DNA from: Spirochaetaceae bacterium
GTDB lineage: Bacteria; Spirochaetota; Spirochaetia; CADAEX01
DNA: 64,000 nucleotides
NCBI GenBank assembly: GCA_009780675.1
Contig: WQZP01000007.1
Span: 1 to 64,000 of the forward strand
Reading direction: 5' to 3'
Part shown: positions 1 through 6,987 of the stretch, one piece after another
Layout of the letters: every line of letters begins with the position of its first letter
Numbering within the stretch: position 1 is the stretch's first letter
Made by a program: the position numbers and the translations under genes
Notes under the pieces: model-generated
What the model saw: only the letters and a program-made list of their open reading frames with translations
Told to the model about the DNA's origin: nothing
Database searches by the model: none

Positions 1-1
1 A

Positions 2-301
2 AACAGTGATACAAAAATCGATCATGGCACAAAAATTTTTGATGTATATAAAGAAGAAATAATTACAGAAAGACACAGGCACAGATATGAATTTTCAAAT
101 AAATACAAAGATGCTTTTAAAGATGCAGGGTTTGTAATAAGCGGATATAGTATTAATGAAGCGCTTGTGGAGTCAGTTGAGTGGTCAGACCATAAGTGGG
201 GCATAGGGGTCCAATATCATCCGGAATTTAAATCCAAACCTTTTTCTCCTCATCCTCTTTTTGTGCAATTTGTAAAGGCGAGCAAGGAGAATGTTAAATA
301 A
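2..301 (+). CDS. pyrG: CTP synthase, C-terminal end (5' part outside window)
   Basis: The frame is open from the left edge and ends with TAA at 299-301, so only the last 99 residues are present. They carry the run RHRHRYEF, which is typical of the glutaminase half of CTP synthase, and the YHPEF motif with the His-Glu pair of the class I glutamine amidotransferase triad. CTP synthase makes CTP from UTP, ATP and glutamine in the cytoplasm. The stop overlaps the ATG of the next gene by 11 nt, which suggests translational coupling to lptC. CTP is also the precursor for CMP-, CDP-sugar and lipid activation, but no specific link is shown here. Confidence 0.93.
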   Translation, partial: NSDTKIDHGTKIFDVYKEEIITERHRHRYEFSNKYKDAFKDAGFVISGYSINEALVESVEWSDHKWGIGVQYHPEFKSKPFSPHPLFVQFVKASKENVK

Positions 302-851
302 TTATAATTTTTTCTTTTTGTTGATCTTGCTATTGGGTTTGACAACAGCATGCACTTTTGACTATAGAGAAGCAATGATAGACGAAGAGCTTGCTGGCGG
401 AACACCTAATGCTATTATTATTAATTTAAATGAAACAGTAATAAGAAGAGGCCTCATAACCTATAATTTAACAGCTGACAGAGCAGAGGCTTTTAACCAA
501 AGAAACCTTACAATTTTTACAAATATTCAATTTATTGAATATGATAGAGAAAGCGAAATAGCAACCAAAGGGAATGTTGGTTATGCATATTTTTATTCTG
601 ATACAGAAAACATAATATTTGATAGAAATTTCAGGATCGAATCCCTGCAACAAGGCTACTTTATTGAGGGAGAATCGATTTTTTGGATAGGAAGCGAAAG
701 AATCCTTCAAGCTGATTTAGAAATGGAAGTAACTATGGGCAAAGAAGATGGTTCTTATATAATAGGCAGAGGATTTAGCGCCAGAGCTTCTGACAACAGT
801 TTTAACTTTGAGCTTGGAGCAAGAGGAGTTTATATTTCTGACGATGAATAA
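291..851 (+). CDS. lptC: LptC-like lipoprotein, LPS-export bridge component
   Basis: The 186-residue product starts with a hydrophobic segment and a lipobox (LTTAC, Cys21), so it should be lipid-anchored; E. coli LptC instead has an uncleaved membrane anchor. The rest is beta-rich with no further membrane segment, as expected for an LptC/OstA-like jellyroll. The assignment rests on this pattern and on position directly before lptA and lptB genes, not on a strongly diagnostic motif. LptC links the inner-membrane LptBFG extractor to periplasmic LptA. The start overlaps pyrG and the stop overlaps lptA, so the three are probably co-transcribed. Confidence 0.78.
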   Translation: MLNNYNFFFLLILLLGLTTACTFDYREAMIDEELAGGTPNAIIINLNETVIRRGLITYNLTADRAEAFNQRNLTIFTNIQFIEYDRESEIATKGNVGYAYFYSDTENIIFDRNFRIESLQQGYFIEGESIFWIGSERILQADLEMEVTMGKEDGSYIIGRGFSARASDNSFNFELGARGVYISDDE

Positions 852-1470
852 AAATGCTTTTTTACTTCTCTTTTTAATTTTTATGATTTCCGGAAATTAC
901 TGTATGGCCTCAGATACCTTTACATTTAGCGGTGATAATTTTTCATCGATAATGTCAAGAGGCAGGGAATATACAGTACTTTCCGGAAATGCAAGAATAG
1001 TATCAGGCTCTACAACCATAAATGCCGACAGAATAGAGTTATTTGGAAGTAATTACCGTTTTGCAGAGAGCTCCGGAGGAGTAAGGGTAGTTGATAATCA
1101 AAAAGGGCTCCATATAGTTGCAGACAGGATGGTCTTTGACAGAATCGAAGATATATTCAGATTTGAAGGCGCTGTTGTAATGGAAGACCTCAGAAACGAG
1201 GTAATAGTAAAAGGGGGCTTTCTTGAATATTTAGGAGCAACAGAAACTGCAACTATTCAAATAGGTGTCAGAATATTAAAAGAAGATATGGTATGCCGTT
1301 CTGAATTCGCTTTTTATAACAGAGAGACCAATATCCTTATTCTTTCGGGTCTCCCTTTTGTTTACTGGAAAGGTGATGAATACAGAGCTCTTAAAATAAC
1401 AATAAACCTTGATACAGATGATATTTTGCTGGAAGGCAATGTTTCCGGCGTAATACATAGTGACGAATGA
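844..1470 (+). CDS. lptA: LptA/OstA-like periplasmic LPS-transport protein
   Basis: The ATG at 844 is preferred over an in-frame upstream start because it gives a clean signal peptide (about 22 residues, MNKNAFLLLFLIF...) and overlaps the lptC stop by 8 nt. The 208-residue protein shows OstA-type beta repeats such as GNARIVSGSTTINADRIEL and a later GNV strand. LptA forms the periplasmic bridge that carries LPS or another lipid-linked glycan to the outer membrane. It sits between lptC and lptB. A perfect 22-bp tandem repeat covers its stop codon (see the separate repeat entry). Confidence 0.82.
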   Translation: MNKNAFLLLFLIFMISGNYCMASDTFTFSGDNFSSIMSRGREYTVLSGNARIVSGSTTINADRIELFGSNYRFAESSGGVRVVDNQKGLHIVADRMVFDRIEDIFRFEGAVVMEDLRNEVIVKGGFLEYLGATETATIQIGVRILKEDMVCRSEFAFYNRETNILILSGLPFVYWKGDEYRALKITINLDTDDILLEGNVSGVIHSDE

Positions 1471-1497
1471 TGCATTACATAGTGACGAATGATGCAT
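1454..1497 (+). repeat. 22-bp perfect tandem duplication over the lptA stop codon
   Basis: The 22-bp unit beginning TACATAGTGACGAATGATGC occurs at 1454-1475 and again without gap at 1476-1497. The first copy carries the last codons and the TGA stop of lptA (1468-1470). The second copy lies in the spacer before lptB. Confidence 0.95.
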
Positions 1498-1498
1498 G

Positions 1499-1530
1499 CA
1501 GACCATCCCTTTCCAGTAGGGTGGTGTCTG
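1499..1530 (+). other. Imperfect hairpin in the lptA-lptB spacer
   Basis: CAGAC (1499-1503) pairs with GTCTG (1526-1530), and further pairing of ACCATCCC with GGGTGGT (one bulged base) extends the stem. No run of T follows, so a simple intrinsic terminator is unlikely. It could be a processing or stability element between lptA and lptB. Confidence 0.45.
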
Positions 1531-1560
1531 AATGTGACAATGAGATAACAGGAGCAGTAA

Positions 1561-2307
1561 TTGAAGAAAAGTATAAAAAGCGAAACAAGGCTGGGTGTTG
1601 AAGGGCTTCGAAAAGTTTACAGGAAAAAAATAGCTGTTGTGGATGTGAGTTTTTCTATGGAACGGGGAGAAATCGTAGGTCTTTTGGGGCCAAATGGCGC
1701 AGGAAAAACAACTGTATTTTATCTTATTGTAGGATTTATAAAGCCAACAAGCGGCAGTGTTTATTTAGGAAGCCAGAATATATCAGATTATCCAATGTAT
1801 AAGAGAGCAAGGCTTGGGATATCATATTTGCCCCAGGAAACATCGATTTTTAGAAAACTTTCAGTAGAAGTTAATATAAAAGCAATACTTGAAATACGCA
1901 AAGATATAGGAGCAGAAGAAAAAGAAGAAGTTCTTGAATCTCTTATTAATGAGCTTGGGATATCTGCAATAAGAAAGCAGAAAGCCTTTACCCTTTCCGG
2001 TGGCGAGAGGAGGCGTACAGAAATTGCGCGAGCTCTTGCCATAAAGCCATCATATCTTCTTCTTGATGAGCCTTTTGCCGGTATTGACCCTATTGCTGTG
2101 TATGAGATCAAGCAGATTGTTAAAAACCTTGCAGCAAAAGGGATAGGTATACTTATTACAGACCATAATGTAAGAGACACGCTTGAAATAACTGACAGAG
2201 CATACATTATAAGTTTGGGAGAAATACTTACAAGCGGGTCGCGTGAAGAAATTCTCGCGAATGAGCAAGCGCGCCATATTTATCTTGGCAGAAATTTTTC
2301 AATGTAA
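1561..2307 (+). CDS. lptB: LPS export ABC transporter ATP-binding protein LptB
   Basis: The 248-residue protein is a complete ABC ATPase of LptB length. It has Walker [10 protein letters not shown] (near residue 43), the signature LSGGERRR, Walker [14 protein letters not shown] and the switch His in TDHNV. The phrase [15 protein letters not shown] is characteristic of LptB. It powers extraction of LPS by LptFG at the inner membrane. The start is TTG with AGGAGC nine bases upstream. It follows lptC-lptA, and in many diderm bacteria rpoN comes directly after it; here an accessory stretch of about 2.9 kb intervenes. Confidence 0.96.
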   Translation: MKKSIKSETRLGVEGLRKVYRKKIAVVDVSFSMERGEIVGLLGPNGAGKTTVFYLIVGFIKPTSGSVYLGSQNISDYPMYKRARLGISYLPQETSIFRKLSVEVNIKAILEIRKDIGAEEKEEVLESLINELGISAIRKQKAFTLSGGERRRTEIARALAIKPSYLLLDEPFAGIDPIAVYEIKQIVKNLAAKGIGILITDHNVRDTLEITDRAYIISLGEILTSGSREEILANEQARHIYLGRNFSM

Positions 2308-2503
2308 GAGATTTAGGTATGATATTTTGTTATGAATTTAAAAAAATTATTGCCTTTTTTTATATAAATTTATATATTACAAACATGAACTTGATGTTCT
2401 ATGGTGGGGATTTTCTTTTTTCACAAAAAAATAACAAATTTTTCTCATTATTATTGCGTAAACAGCAGAATCACCTGCTTTTACATATCAACTGTTCTTG
2501 AGG

Positions 2504-2529
2504 ACGGTTAATTAACCATGATTAACCGT
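2504..2529 (+). promoter_or_regulatory. Palindromic operator-like site upstream of the beta-barrel gene
   Basis: ACGGTTAAT (2504-2512) and ATTAACCGT (2521-2529) form a 9-bp inverted repeat. GGTTAATTAACC (2506-2517) is itself a perfect palindrome, so three related half-sites share 26 bp. The site ends 44 bases before the ATG at 2574, where a repressor or activator could act. The rest of the 2308-2573 spacer is AT-rich and holds only a short open frame with no ribosome-binding site or recognisable product. Confidence 0.5.
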
Positions 2530-2573
2530 TCCCATAAGATCGGGGCGGGTTGTCATGAAAAAGAGGAGTTTAT

Positions 2574-3350
2574 ATGAAAAAACTTGCTTTGATTTTAATG
2601 TGTCTGCTGATTGCGACATCCGCATTTGCGCAGACAAACAAATTTGGTTTTGCTTTAGGGCTTAACAACACTTTTATAACTGGTAGCGACTGGAAAGATA
2701 TGCGTGATGGTGTTTCTGGAGATGGGGATTTTGCTCGACCAAGTTGGGCTTGGCACGCGCTTAATGCACCTGGTTTTGATGCAGGAGGATCGCTTACTGC
2801 AGGATTTGAAGCAGGGTTCTTTTTCCAAATAGCAATAAATGAAATGTTTTCTATTCAGCCAGAGTTTAATATTATTCAAACAAGCGTTAAAATGTATTCT
2901 GAAATAACAGGTCAAGAAAGAACACAAACCATTAGACAAACATGGTTTGAAATTCCAGTGCTTGCAAGAGTTAATCTTGAAGCAGGTCCAGGTAGCTTAG
3001 GTATTTTAGCAGGTCCTTCTCTCTTAGTGAATCCATTTGGCGGAATGAGGAGTTATATAAATACAACTAATGGTCAAGAGATTACTAGAGTTGGTGATTC
3101 GGAATTTGGACCAAGTGTGGCATTCGCAGGTATTATTGGCGCAAGCTATGTGCTTCCAGCAGCAGACGGATTTATTATGTTTGATGCAAGATACAGAAGA
3201 GCGTTTTCACCTACTATGGGCTGGACTGAAATTAGTGGCACTCCTGCTGTGACTGGTTATAACCCAGGCTACTTAGGTAGAACTGGAGACAAACACAATG
3301 CAAGAGCTAATACTATTTCTCTCCGTGTAGGTTATGGTTTTAGCCTTTAA
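2574..3350 (+). CDS. Outer-membrane beta-barrel protein (porin-like family)
   Basis: The 258-residue product has a classic signal peptide (about 20 residues, ending SAFAQ) and then alternating amphipathic strands with Gly/aromatic turns, ending in VGYGFSL. It fits the small outer-membrane beta-barrel class (OMP_b-brl type) and probably forms an 8-10 strand barrel. GAGTT serves as the ribosome-binding site. The gene stands alone, with an operator-like palindrome upstream and a strong terminator downstream, so it is probably an independently regulated transcript. No specific ligand or function can be read from the sequence. Confidence 0.8.
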   Translation: MKKLALILMCLLIATSAFAQTNKFGFALGLNNTFITGSDWKDMRDGVSGDGDFARPSWAWHALNAPGFDAGGSLTAGFEAGFFFQIAINEMFSIQPEFNIIQTSVKMYSEITGQERTQTIRQTWFEIPVLARVNLEAGPGSLGILAGPSLLVNPFGGMRSYINTTNGQEITRVGDSEFGPSVAFAGIIGASYVLPAADGFIMFDARYRRAFSPTMGWTEISGTPAVTGYNPGYLGRTGDKHNARANTISLRVGYGFSL

Positions 3351-3375
3351 TTTGTAAAAAACTATAAATTTACAA

Positions 3376-3404
3376 GGGTGTCTGTTTTCAGACACTCTTT
3401 TTTT
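3376..3404 (+). terminator. Intrinsic terminator after the beta-barrel gene
   Basis: GGGTGTCTG (3376-3384) pairs with CAGACACTC (3389-3397) around a TTTT loop, and a run of T follows to 3404. Confidence 0.88.
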
Positions 3405-3421
3405 ATGGTATTACAACATCA

Positions 3422-3452
3422 TTGACATATCTTTATAAACACATGATATACT
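3422..3452 (+). promoter_or_regulatory. Sigma-70-type promoter of the MazEF-like pair
   Basis: TTGACA at 3422-3427 is followed by TGATATACT. GATATA (3445-3450) lies at 17-nt spacing and TATACT (3447-3452) at 19. AGAGGAG then sits before the ATG at 3474. Confidence 0.6.
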
Positions 3453-3473
3453 AAAAACAGAGGAGATTGCGCA

Positions 3474-3665
3474 ATGGGTAAAATCGAAATTATCAACAAT
3501 CTTATAAATGACGTGCCAGAAAACCAATTACCCGAGATAATAGACTTTTTGATGTTCTTGAAGCTAAAAAATGACAAAATGGTAATACAAGATATTGCAG
3601 CAGCAAGCATGAGCAGTATTGGCTTCTGGGATAATCCAGATGACGAGGTATGGGATAATGTATAG
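3474..3665 (+). CDS. Small antitoxin of a MazF-type system
   Basis: The 63-residue acidic protein has an N-terminal helical region (EIIDFLMFLKLK) and a C-terminal FWDNPDDEVWDNV tail. That tail resembles the toxin-wrapping end of short antitoxins found next to PemK/MazF toxins. The stop overlaps the toxin ATG by 8 nt, the usual antitoxin-first arrangement. It would neutralise the ribonuclease and probably repress the operon, although no DNA-binding fold is obvious in so short a sequence. Assignment depends mainly on the neighbour. Confidence 0.78.
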   Translation: MGKIEIINNLINDVPENQLPEIIDFLMFLKLKNDKMVIQDIAAASMSSIGFWDNPDDEVWDNV

Positions 3666-4008
3666 CCGTGGCGATATCGTCCTAATCCCTGTACCATTTT
3701 CAGACCTGTCAGCGTCAAAAAAGCGACCTGTCCTTGTAATCTCAAATAATAGTCACAATAAAACAAATCAAGATATGATTGTTGTTGCTGTCACATCGAA
3801 TCTGGCGCAACCGGGCATACATATTTCAACAAATGACATGATAAAGGGGCAGTTACCCAAACCATCAATCATTAGAAGTGATAAAATATATACGCTTGAT
3901 CAAGCTATTGTTGTAAAAAATATTGCTTGTGTTTCAGATGTTGTCCTTAAATCAGTAAAAGCAAGTGTTATAAGCCTTATATCAGAAGAATCAGAAATAC
4001 AAATGTGA
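3658..4008 (+). CDS. mazF: MazF/PemK-family mRNA interferase toxin
   Basis: The start is the ATG at 3658, inside the end of the antitoxin gene; an upstream in-frame start would lengthen the overlap without adding conserved sequence. The 116-residue protein opens with SRGDIVLIPVPFSDLSASKKRPVLVIS in pieces typical of MazF: RGDIVL, then KRPVLVI, then a TSN strand and KPSIIRSDKIYTLD. The conserved Arg of KRPVLV and the Thr/Ser of VAVTSN are present, so it looks active. MazF toxins cut mRNA (or tRNA) at short sequences and slow growth when the antitoxin is lost. Confidence 0.9.
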   Translation: MYSRGDIVLIPVPFSDLSASKKRPVLVISNNSHNKTNQDMIVVAVTSNLAQPGIHISTNDMIKGQLPKPSIIRSDKIYTLDQAIVVKNIACVSDVVLKSVKASVISLISEESEIQM

Positions 4009-4021
4009 CAGGAGTCGCCTA

Positions 4022-4054
4022 TTACAATCCCTCTAGCGCCTCTGCATCAGCCCA
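4022..4054 (-). pseudogene. Relic of the 3' end of a second nucleotidyltransferase gene
   Basis: Read on the minus strand these bases encode WADAEALEGL followed by a stop, nearly the same as the ADAEALEEL end of the intact minus-strand nucleotidyltransferase at 4474-4917. No further coding match was seen upstream. This is best explained as the remnant of a duplicated copy. Confidence 0.55.
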
Positions 4055-4063
4055 TAATTTATG

Positions 4064-4092
4064 TTGAATTTTACGTCAAATAAGGCTACAAT
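4064..4092 (+). promoter_or_regulatory. Promoter of the Phd-like antitoxin gene
   Basis: TTGAAT (4064-4069) and TACAAT (4087-4092) are spaced by 17 nt. GGAGG at 4104-4108 precedes the ATG at 4115. Confidence 0.6.
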
Positions 4093-4114
4093 TATTACAT
4101 CATGGAGGTAGTAT

Positions 4115-4369
4115 ATGCCGAATATTAAGCCTGTATCAGATTTGCGAAATTATGCAGAAGTCTTAAAAAGTATTAGTTCTGGATCTCCTGTTTATCTTAC
4201 CAAAAATGGGCGAGGCTGTTATGTTATCCAGGAAATAGGTGATTATGAAAGAAAAGAAGCTGCTATTAAATTGTTGACAGAACTTGAAAGAGGTCGACTC
4301 TCTGGAGAAAAAGAAGGCTGGCATACACTTGAAGAAATAAGAAAAGAATTCGGCATTAACAATGCTTAA
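4115..4369 (+). CDS. Phd/YefM-family antitoxin
   Basis: The 84-residue protein begins with the family pattern IKPVSDLRNYAEVL and continues with PVYLTKNGRGCYVI, the two-strand N-terminal DNA-binding region of Phd/YefM proteins. The C-terminal helix (ELERGRLSGEKEGWHTLEEIRKEF, in pieces) is the toxin-binding part. The family represses its own operon and neutralises a RelE/ParE or Doc toxin. Here the downstream toxin is truncated after about 28 residues, so the antitoxin is an orphan. It may survive as a repressor or as a solitary anti-toxin. Confidence 0.9.
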   Translation: MPNIKPVSDLRNYAEVLKSISSGSPVYLTKNGRGCYVIQEIGDYERKEAAIKLLTELERGRLSGEKEGWHTLEEIRKEFGINNA

Positions 4370-4460
4370 GTCTTTTTTGTCTGCTGAAGCAAAGCAAGAT
4401 CTAAAAAACATTCAGGACTACATTATATTTCTATACTCTTCCCTTTGGACACATCAATAG
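4362..4460 (+). pseudogene. Truncated ParE/RelE toxin
   Basis: The ATG at 4362 overlaps the antitoxin stop, as in intact pairs. The reading MLKSFLSAEAKQDLKNIQDY matches the first helices of ParE/RelE toxins. After about 25 residues the sequence stops resembling the family and ends with TAG at 4460, well short of the usual 90-100 residues. The break is followed immediately by the GTGACTGTCACC repeat and the 3' end of the minus-strand nucleotidyltransferase, so an insertion or deletion probably removed the rest. Confidence 0.72.
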
Positions 4461-4461
4461 A

Positions 4462-4476
4462 GTGACTGTCACCTTA
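4462..4476 (+). repeat. Left copy of a GTGRCTGTCACC dyad
   Basis: GTGACTGTCACCTTA at 4462-4476 is near-palindromic and matches 5157-5171 (GTGGCTGTCACCCTA) at 13 of 15 positions. The two copies bracket the nucleotidyltransferase pair. Confidence 0.6.
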
Positions 4477-4917
4477 CAACTCCTCCAGTGCTTCTGCATC
4501 AGCCAGGTCTTTTGTTCTTCCGGTAGCTCGTTTGTTTATGATTAAGTCAGGAATCGACAAAACATGGATAGGGATTCCTTCAATTTCTGTTACTTCTGAT
4601 CTGGAAAAGGCATCCTTGAATTGTAAGCCATCAATTGATGTTAAAATATCTATACGGCATGGAGCCACGCCAATCTGAAAAATTAAACCATCTTTTTGCA
4701 AATCTTTTGCAGACAAATCACCTATTGGCGCGCCAAAATCTTCAAGCGATTGCAAAACCAAAAGGGCATTTTCAAAATCTGGCATAATCCATAAGTCAAT
4801 ATCCACAGTGGAACGGGGATACCCATGAGCAGCCATGGCATATGCGCCGACCAGGAGAAATTTAACTTTTTTTTCTGATAATATTAACAATATGTCTTTG
4901 TAGTGGCTGTTTAACAT
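4474..4917 (-). CDS. MNT-type nucleotidyltransferase (AbiEii/DUF6036-like)
   Basis: The 147-residue protein has the short nucleotidyltransferase motif LLVGAYAMAAHGYPRSTVDIDLWI, in which Gly24-Ala25 and Asp39/Asp41 occupy the positions of the GS...DxD metal site. Such stand-alone proteins are the enzymatic half of many toxin-antitoxin or abortive-infection pairs and transfer nucleotides to a partner protein or RNA. The start lies 56 nt inside the upstream small gene on the same strand, so the two are translated as a pair. A relic of a second 3' end lies at 4022-4054. Confidence 0.78.
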   Translation of the reverse strand: MLNSHYKDILLILSEKKVKFLLVGAYAMAAHGYPRSTVDIDLWIMPDFENALLVLQSLEDFGAPIGDLSAKDLQKDGLIFQIGVAPCRIDILTSIDGLQFKDAFSRSEVTEIEGIPIHVLSIPDLIINKRATGRTKDLADAEALEEL

Positions 4918-5056
4918 CGTATTTTTTGCTTAAGGAAGCTGCTTCGCAAGTCAGTGGCCAGACCATGGACACCCGTTCTTCTGCGGTTCCAGGAACGAAA
5001 CCAGAGTTTTCGCGACTAATAATATCTTGGCGAATTATTGTAATTCTTTTGTCCAT
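4862..5056 (-). CDS. Small partner of the nucleotidyltransferase
   Basis: The 64-residue protein is basic at its C terminus (QRHIVNIIRKKS) and contains the phrase FVPGTAEERVSMVWPLT. It runs directly into and overlaps the nucleotidyltransferase gene by 56 nt. I recognise this small-gene/nucleotidyltransferase arrangement as recurrent but cannot name a characterised family. It is likely the partner (antitoxin or substrate) of the enzyme. The overlap, unusually long for unrelated genes, supports it as a real gene. Confidence 0.65.
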   Translation of the reverse strand: MDKRITIIRQDIISRENSGFVPGTAEERVSMVWPLTCEAASLSKKYDVKQPLQRHIVNIIRKKS

Positions 5057-5108
5057 ATATGAAAAAGTATAGTGGAAATTCCCCTTTTAATCAAGGCGCA
5101 AATATTCA

Positions 5109-5137
5109 TTGACAAAATCAGATTGCAACTTTAAATT
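5109..5137 (+). promoter_or_regulatory. Sigma-70-type promoter for rpoN
   Basis: A perfect TTGACA (5109-5114) is followed after 17 nt by TAAATT (5132-5137). The site lies upstream of rpoN and would give it its own transcript, independent of lptB. Confidence 0.62.
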
Positions 5138-5156
5138 TACTGGATATCATAATAAG

Positions 5157-5171
5157 GTGGCTGTCACCCTA
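5157..5171 (+). repeat. Right copy of the GTGRCTGTCACC dyad
   Basis: GTGGCTGTCACCCTA lies just before the rpoN ribosome-binding site and matches 4462-4476. In the rpoN leader it could also fold as a small hairpin. Confidence 0.55.
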
Positions 5172-5183
5172 TAGGAGATATAA

Positions 5184-6557
5184 TTGCAGAGCCAGAGACC
5201 TGTAATAATACAGGGACAAAAAATGAAGTTAAGCCCTCAAATGTATCAAACAATGCAATTGATGGCTTTGCCCCTTCAGGAGCTTAGACTAAAAATAGCC
5301 GAAGAAGTTGAAAAAAACCCTGCGCTGGAAGCAATAGAACACAATACCAATATTTCCCTTGATGATATTTCCAAAAAAACCAATGATGCAGATGATTATT
5401 CAGAAGAAAGCTTTGATCCGGGAGCTTTTTCGCAAACCGACAATAATAGCGACAGCAAAAGGATGTTTATAGAAGGGGCATTATCCCGCCCCCAATCCTT
5501 ACAGGATTACCTTCTTGAACAGCTTCTTGTGCAACCTGTAAAAAAAGCTATTTTAGACATCGGAAAGTTGCTTATACAAAATCTTGATGAAGATGGCTTT
5601 AATATCGAAAAAATTGAAGTTCTTACAAAAGAACATCTTCCAGAAGATATTAATGAAGCCATATCTCTTGTAAGAATGCTTGACCCTCAGGGAACATGCA
5701 CGTATGGATTTAAAGAATCGCTTGCTGTTCAGGCGAAAATAAATAACAATGTCCCTCCCTATATAATCGAAATTATTGAGAACTATTTCGAGCTTTTGGA
5801 AAAAGGGAAGTACAAAGAAATAGCAAAAAAAATAGAAATCAGTGAAAAAAAAGTAATAGCTGCTCTTGATTATATCAAGACATTAAACCCTTTTCCAGGA
5901 AGGCAATTTTCAACAAAAACTACTATATATGTAATACCTGACCTAATGATTACCACTTCGGATAATGAACTTGTTATTAAGCTTAATGAAGAGGAAATTC
6001 CTGTTTTGAAAATAAATTCAGAGTTTGGCAAACTTCATAAAAACAGAAATAAGCTATCAGATAAAAAAACAGTTCAATTTGTTGGTTTAACAATTAAAGA
6101 AGCAAATTCATTTATAAAAGCTGTCAACCTAAGGGGGCAAACTCTTTTAAAAACAGCAAAAGCCATAATCCATTTTCAGAAAGATTTTTTTCTAAAAGGG
6201 CCTAAATTTCTGGCGCCGCTCACATTAAAAGATATTTCTGAGCAAGTAGGTGTTCATGAAACTACAATTTCAAGAATTTCCAACAGAAAATATGTTCAAA
6301 CAGACTGGGGAATATATGAAATAAAATATTTTTTCTCCACAGCTCTTTCAATGACCGATAATAGGGAAAATATGGTTTCCCGTGTAAGTGTTAAGCATAT
6401 TATAAAAGAAATAATTGATGAAGAAGGAAAAGGGAGACATTTGTCTGATCAAAGTATTGCAGACTTTCTTAAAGATAAAAAAGGGATTAAAATTGCAAGG
6501 AGGACAGTAGCAAAATACAGAAAAGAACTAGATATAGCCTCTTCATACGAAAGGTAA
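5184..6557 (+). CDS. rpoN: RNA polymerase sigma-54 factor RpoN
   Basis: The 457-residue protein has all parts of sigma-54. Residues 1-50 form the Gln/Leu-rich activator-interacting region (PQMYQTMQLMALPLQELR, then EKNPALE), and an acidic linker follows. The core-binding domain and the helix-turn-helix (VGVHETTISRISNRKYVQT) come next. The RpoN box ARRTVAKYR at 438-446 contacts the -24 element. The TTG start has AGGAGAT upstream. RpoN directs transcription that depends on AAA+ activators, and one such activator is encoded at 10537. It is followed by hpf, as in many bacteria, but separated from lptB by accessory genes. Confidence 0.97.
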   Translation: MQSQRPVIIQGQKMKLSPQMYQTMQLMALPLQELRLKIAEEVEKNPALEAIEHNTNISLDDISKKTNDADDYSEESFDPGAFSQTDNNSDSKRMFIEGALSRPQSLQDYLLEQLLVQPVKKAILDIGKLLIQNLDEDGFNIEKIEVLTKEHLPEDINEAISLVRMLDPQGTCTYGFKESLAVQAKINNNVPPYIIEIIENYFELLEKGKYKEIAKKIEISEKKVIAALDYIKTLNPFPGRQFSTKTTIYVIPDLMITTSDNELVIKLNEEEIPVLKINSEFGKLHKNRNKLSDKKTVQFVGLTIKEANSFIKAVNLRGQTLLKTAKAIIHFQKDFFLKGPKFLAPLTLKDISEQVGVHETTISRISNRKYVQTDWGIYEIKYFFSTALSMTDNRENMVSRVSVKHIIKEIIDEEGKGRHLSDQSIADFLKDKKGIKIARRTVAKYRKELDIASSYER

Positions 6558-6578
6558 ATTCAAAATAAGGAGAAGAAT

Positions 6579-6881
6579 ATGAATTTGGAAATTAAAGGGA
6601 TTCATTATGAGGTAACCGATAGAACAACTGAACAGATTGAAAAAAAAGTAAAAAAGCTTGATTTTGCGTCAGATATGATTATGGATCTGCTTTTTAGAAT
6701 TGAGCGGGAAAAAGGCATTTATATTATCTCTGTAAATATTAATTTTAGATGGGGATTAAGCCATCATATAAAGGTGGAAGATCATGATCTTTATGATGGA
6801 ATAGATAAAATAATTGAAAAAATAAGAAATAAAGTTGCAAAAGAAAAAGAAAAAATTCAGGATCACACAGAAAAATTGTGA
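6579..6881 (+). CDS. hpf: Short ribosome hibernation-promoting factor (HPF/RaiA family)
   Basis: The 100-residue protein matches the short S30AE/HPF type: IKGIHYEVTDRTTEQIEKKVKKL opening, a central beta strand with SVNIN, then the KVEDHDLYDGIDKIIEKI helix typical of the family. It binds the 30S decoding centre and inactivates ribosomes in stationary phase. There is no long C-terminal dimerisation domain. AAGGAGA lies at the right distance before ATG. Its place after rpoN is conserved in many bacteria and suggests co-transcription (21-nt gap). Confidence 0.93.
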   Translation: MNLEIKGIHYEVTDRTTEQIEKKVKKLDFASDMIMDLLFRIEREKGIYIISVNINFRWGLSHHIKVEDHDLYDGIDKIIEKIRNKVAKEKEKIQDHTEKL

Positions 6882-6921
6882 TTTTTTATTAAAATTCTGT
6901 AAAAAGAATCAAACTAAAAAT

Positions 6922-6953
6922 TGGAAGAGAGCTTTTTGATAAGTTCTCTTCCA
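6922..6953 (+). terminator. Long hairpin between hpf and hprK
   Basis: TGGAAGAGAGCTT (6922-6934) pairs with AAGTTCTCTTCCA (6941-6953), 13 pairs including one G-U, with a 6-nt loop. Only an AT-rich tail follows, not a pure T-run, so termination may be partial. The spacer then holds TATAAAAT before hprK, a possible promoter. Confidence 0.55.
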
Positions 6954-6987
6954 TAATATTCACTTTCTTGTTATAAAATAATATAGT

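Noticed and set aside
1788-2207. Minus-strand open frame inside lptB
   Set aside because: It is antisense to a well-supported ABC ATPase gene and has no motif; it reflects codon bias on the other strand. Other antisense frames over rfb, hprK and kinase genes were rejected for the same reason.
2387-2399. GAAC-TTGAT-GTTC, similar to a LexA (SOS) box
   Set aside because: The known Gram-positive type box has four bases between GAAC and GTTC; here there are five, and the adjacent gene is a beta-barrel protein with no SOS link.
2319-2501. Short 60-codon open frame after lptB
   Set aside because: Low-complexity, AT-driven, no ribosome-binding site, and no recognisable motif or neighbour support.
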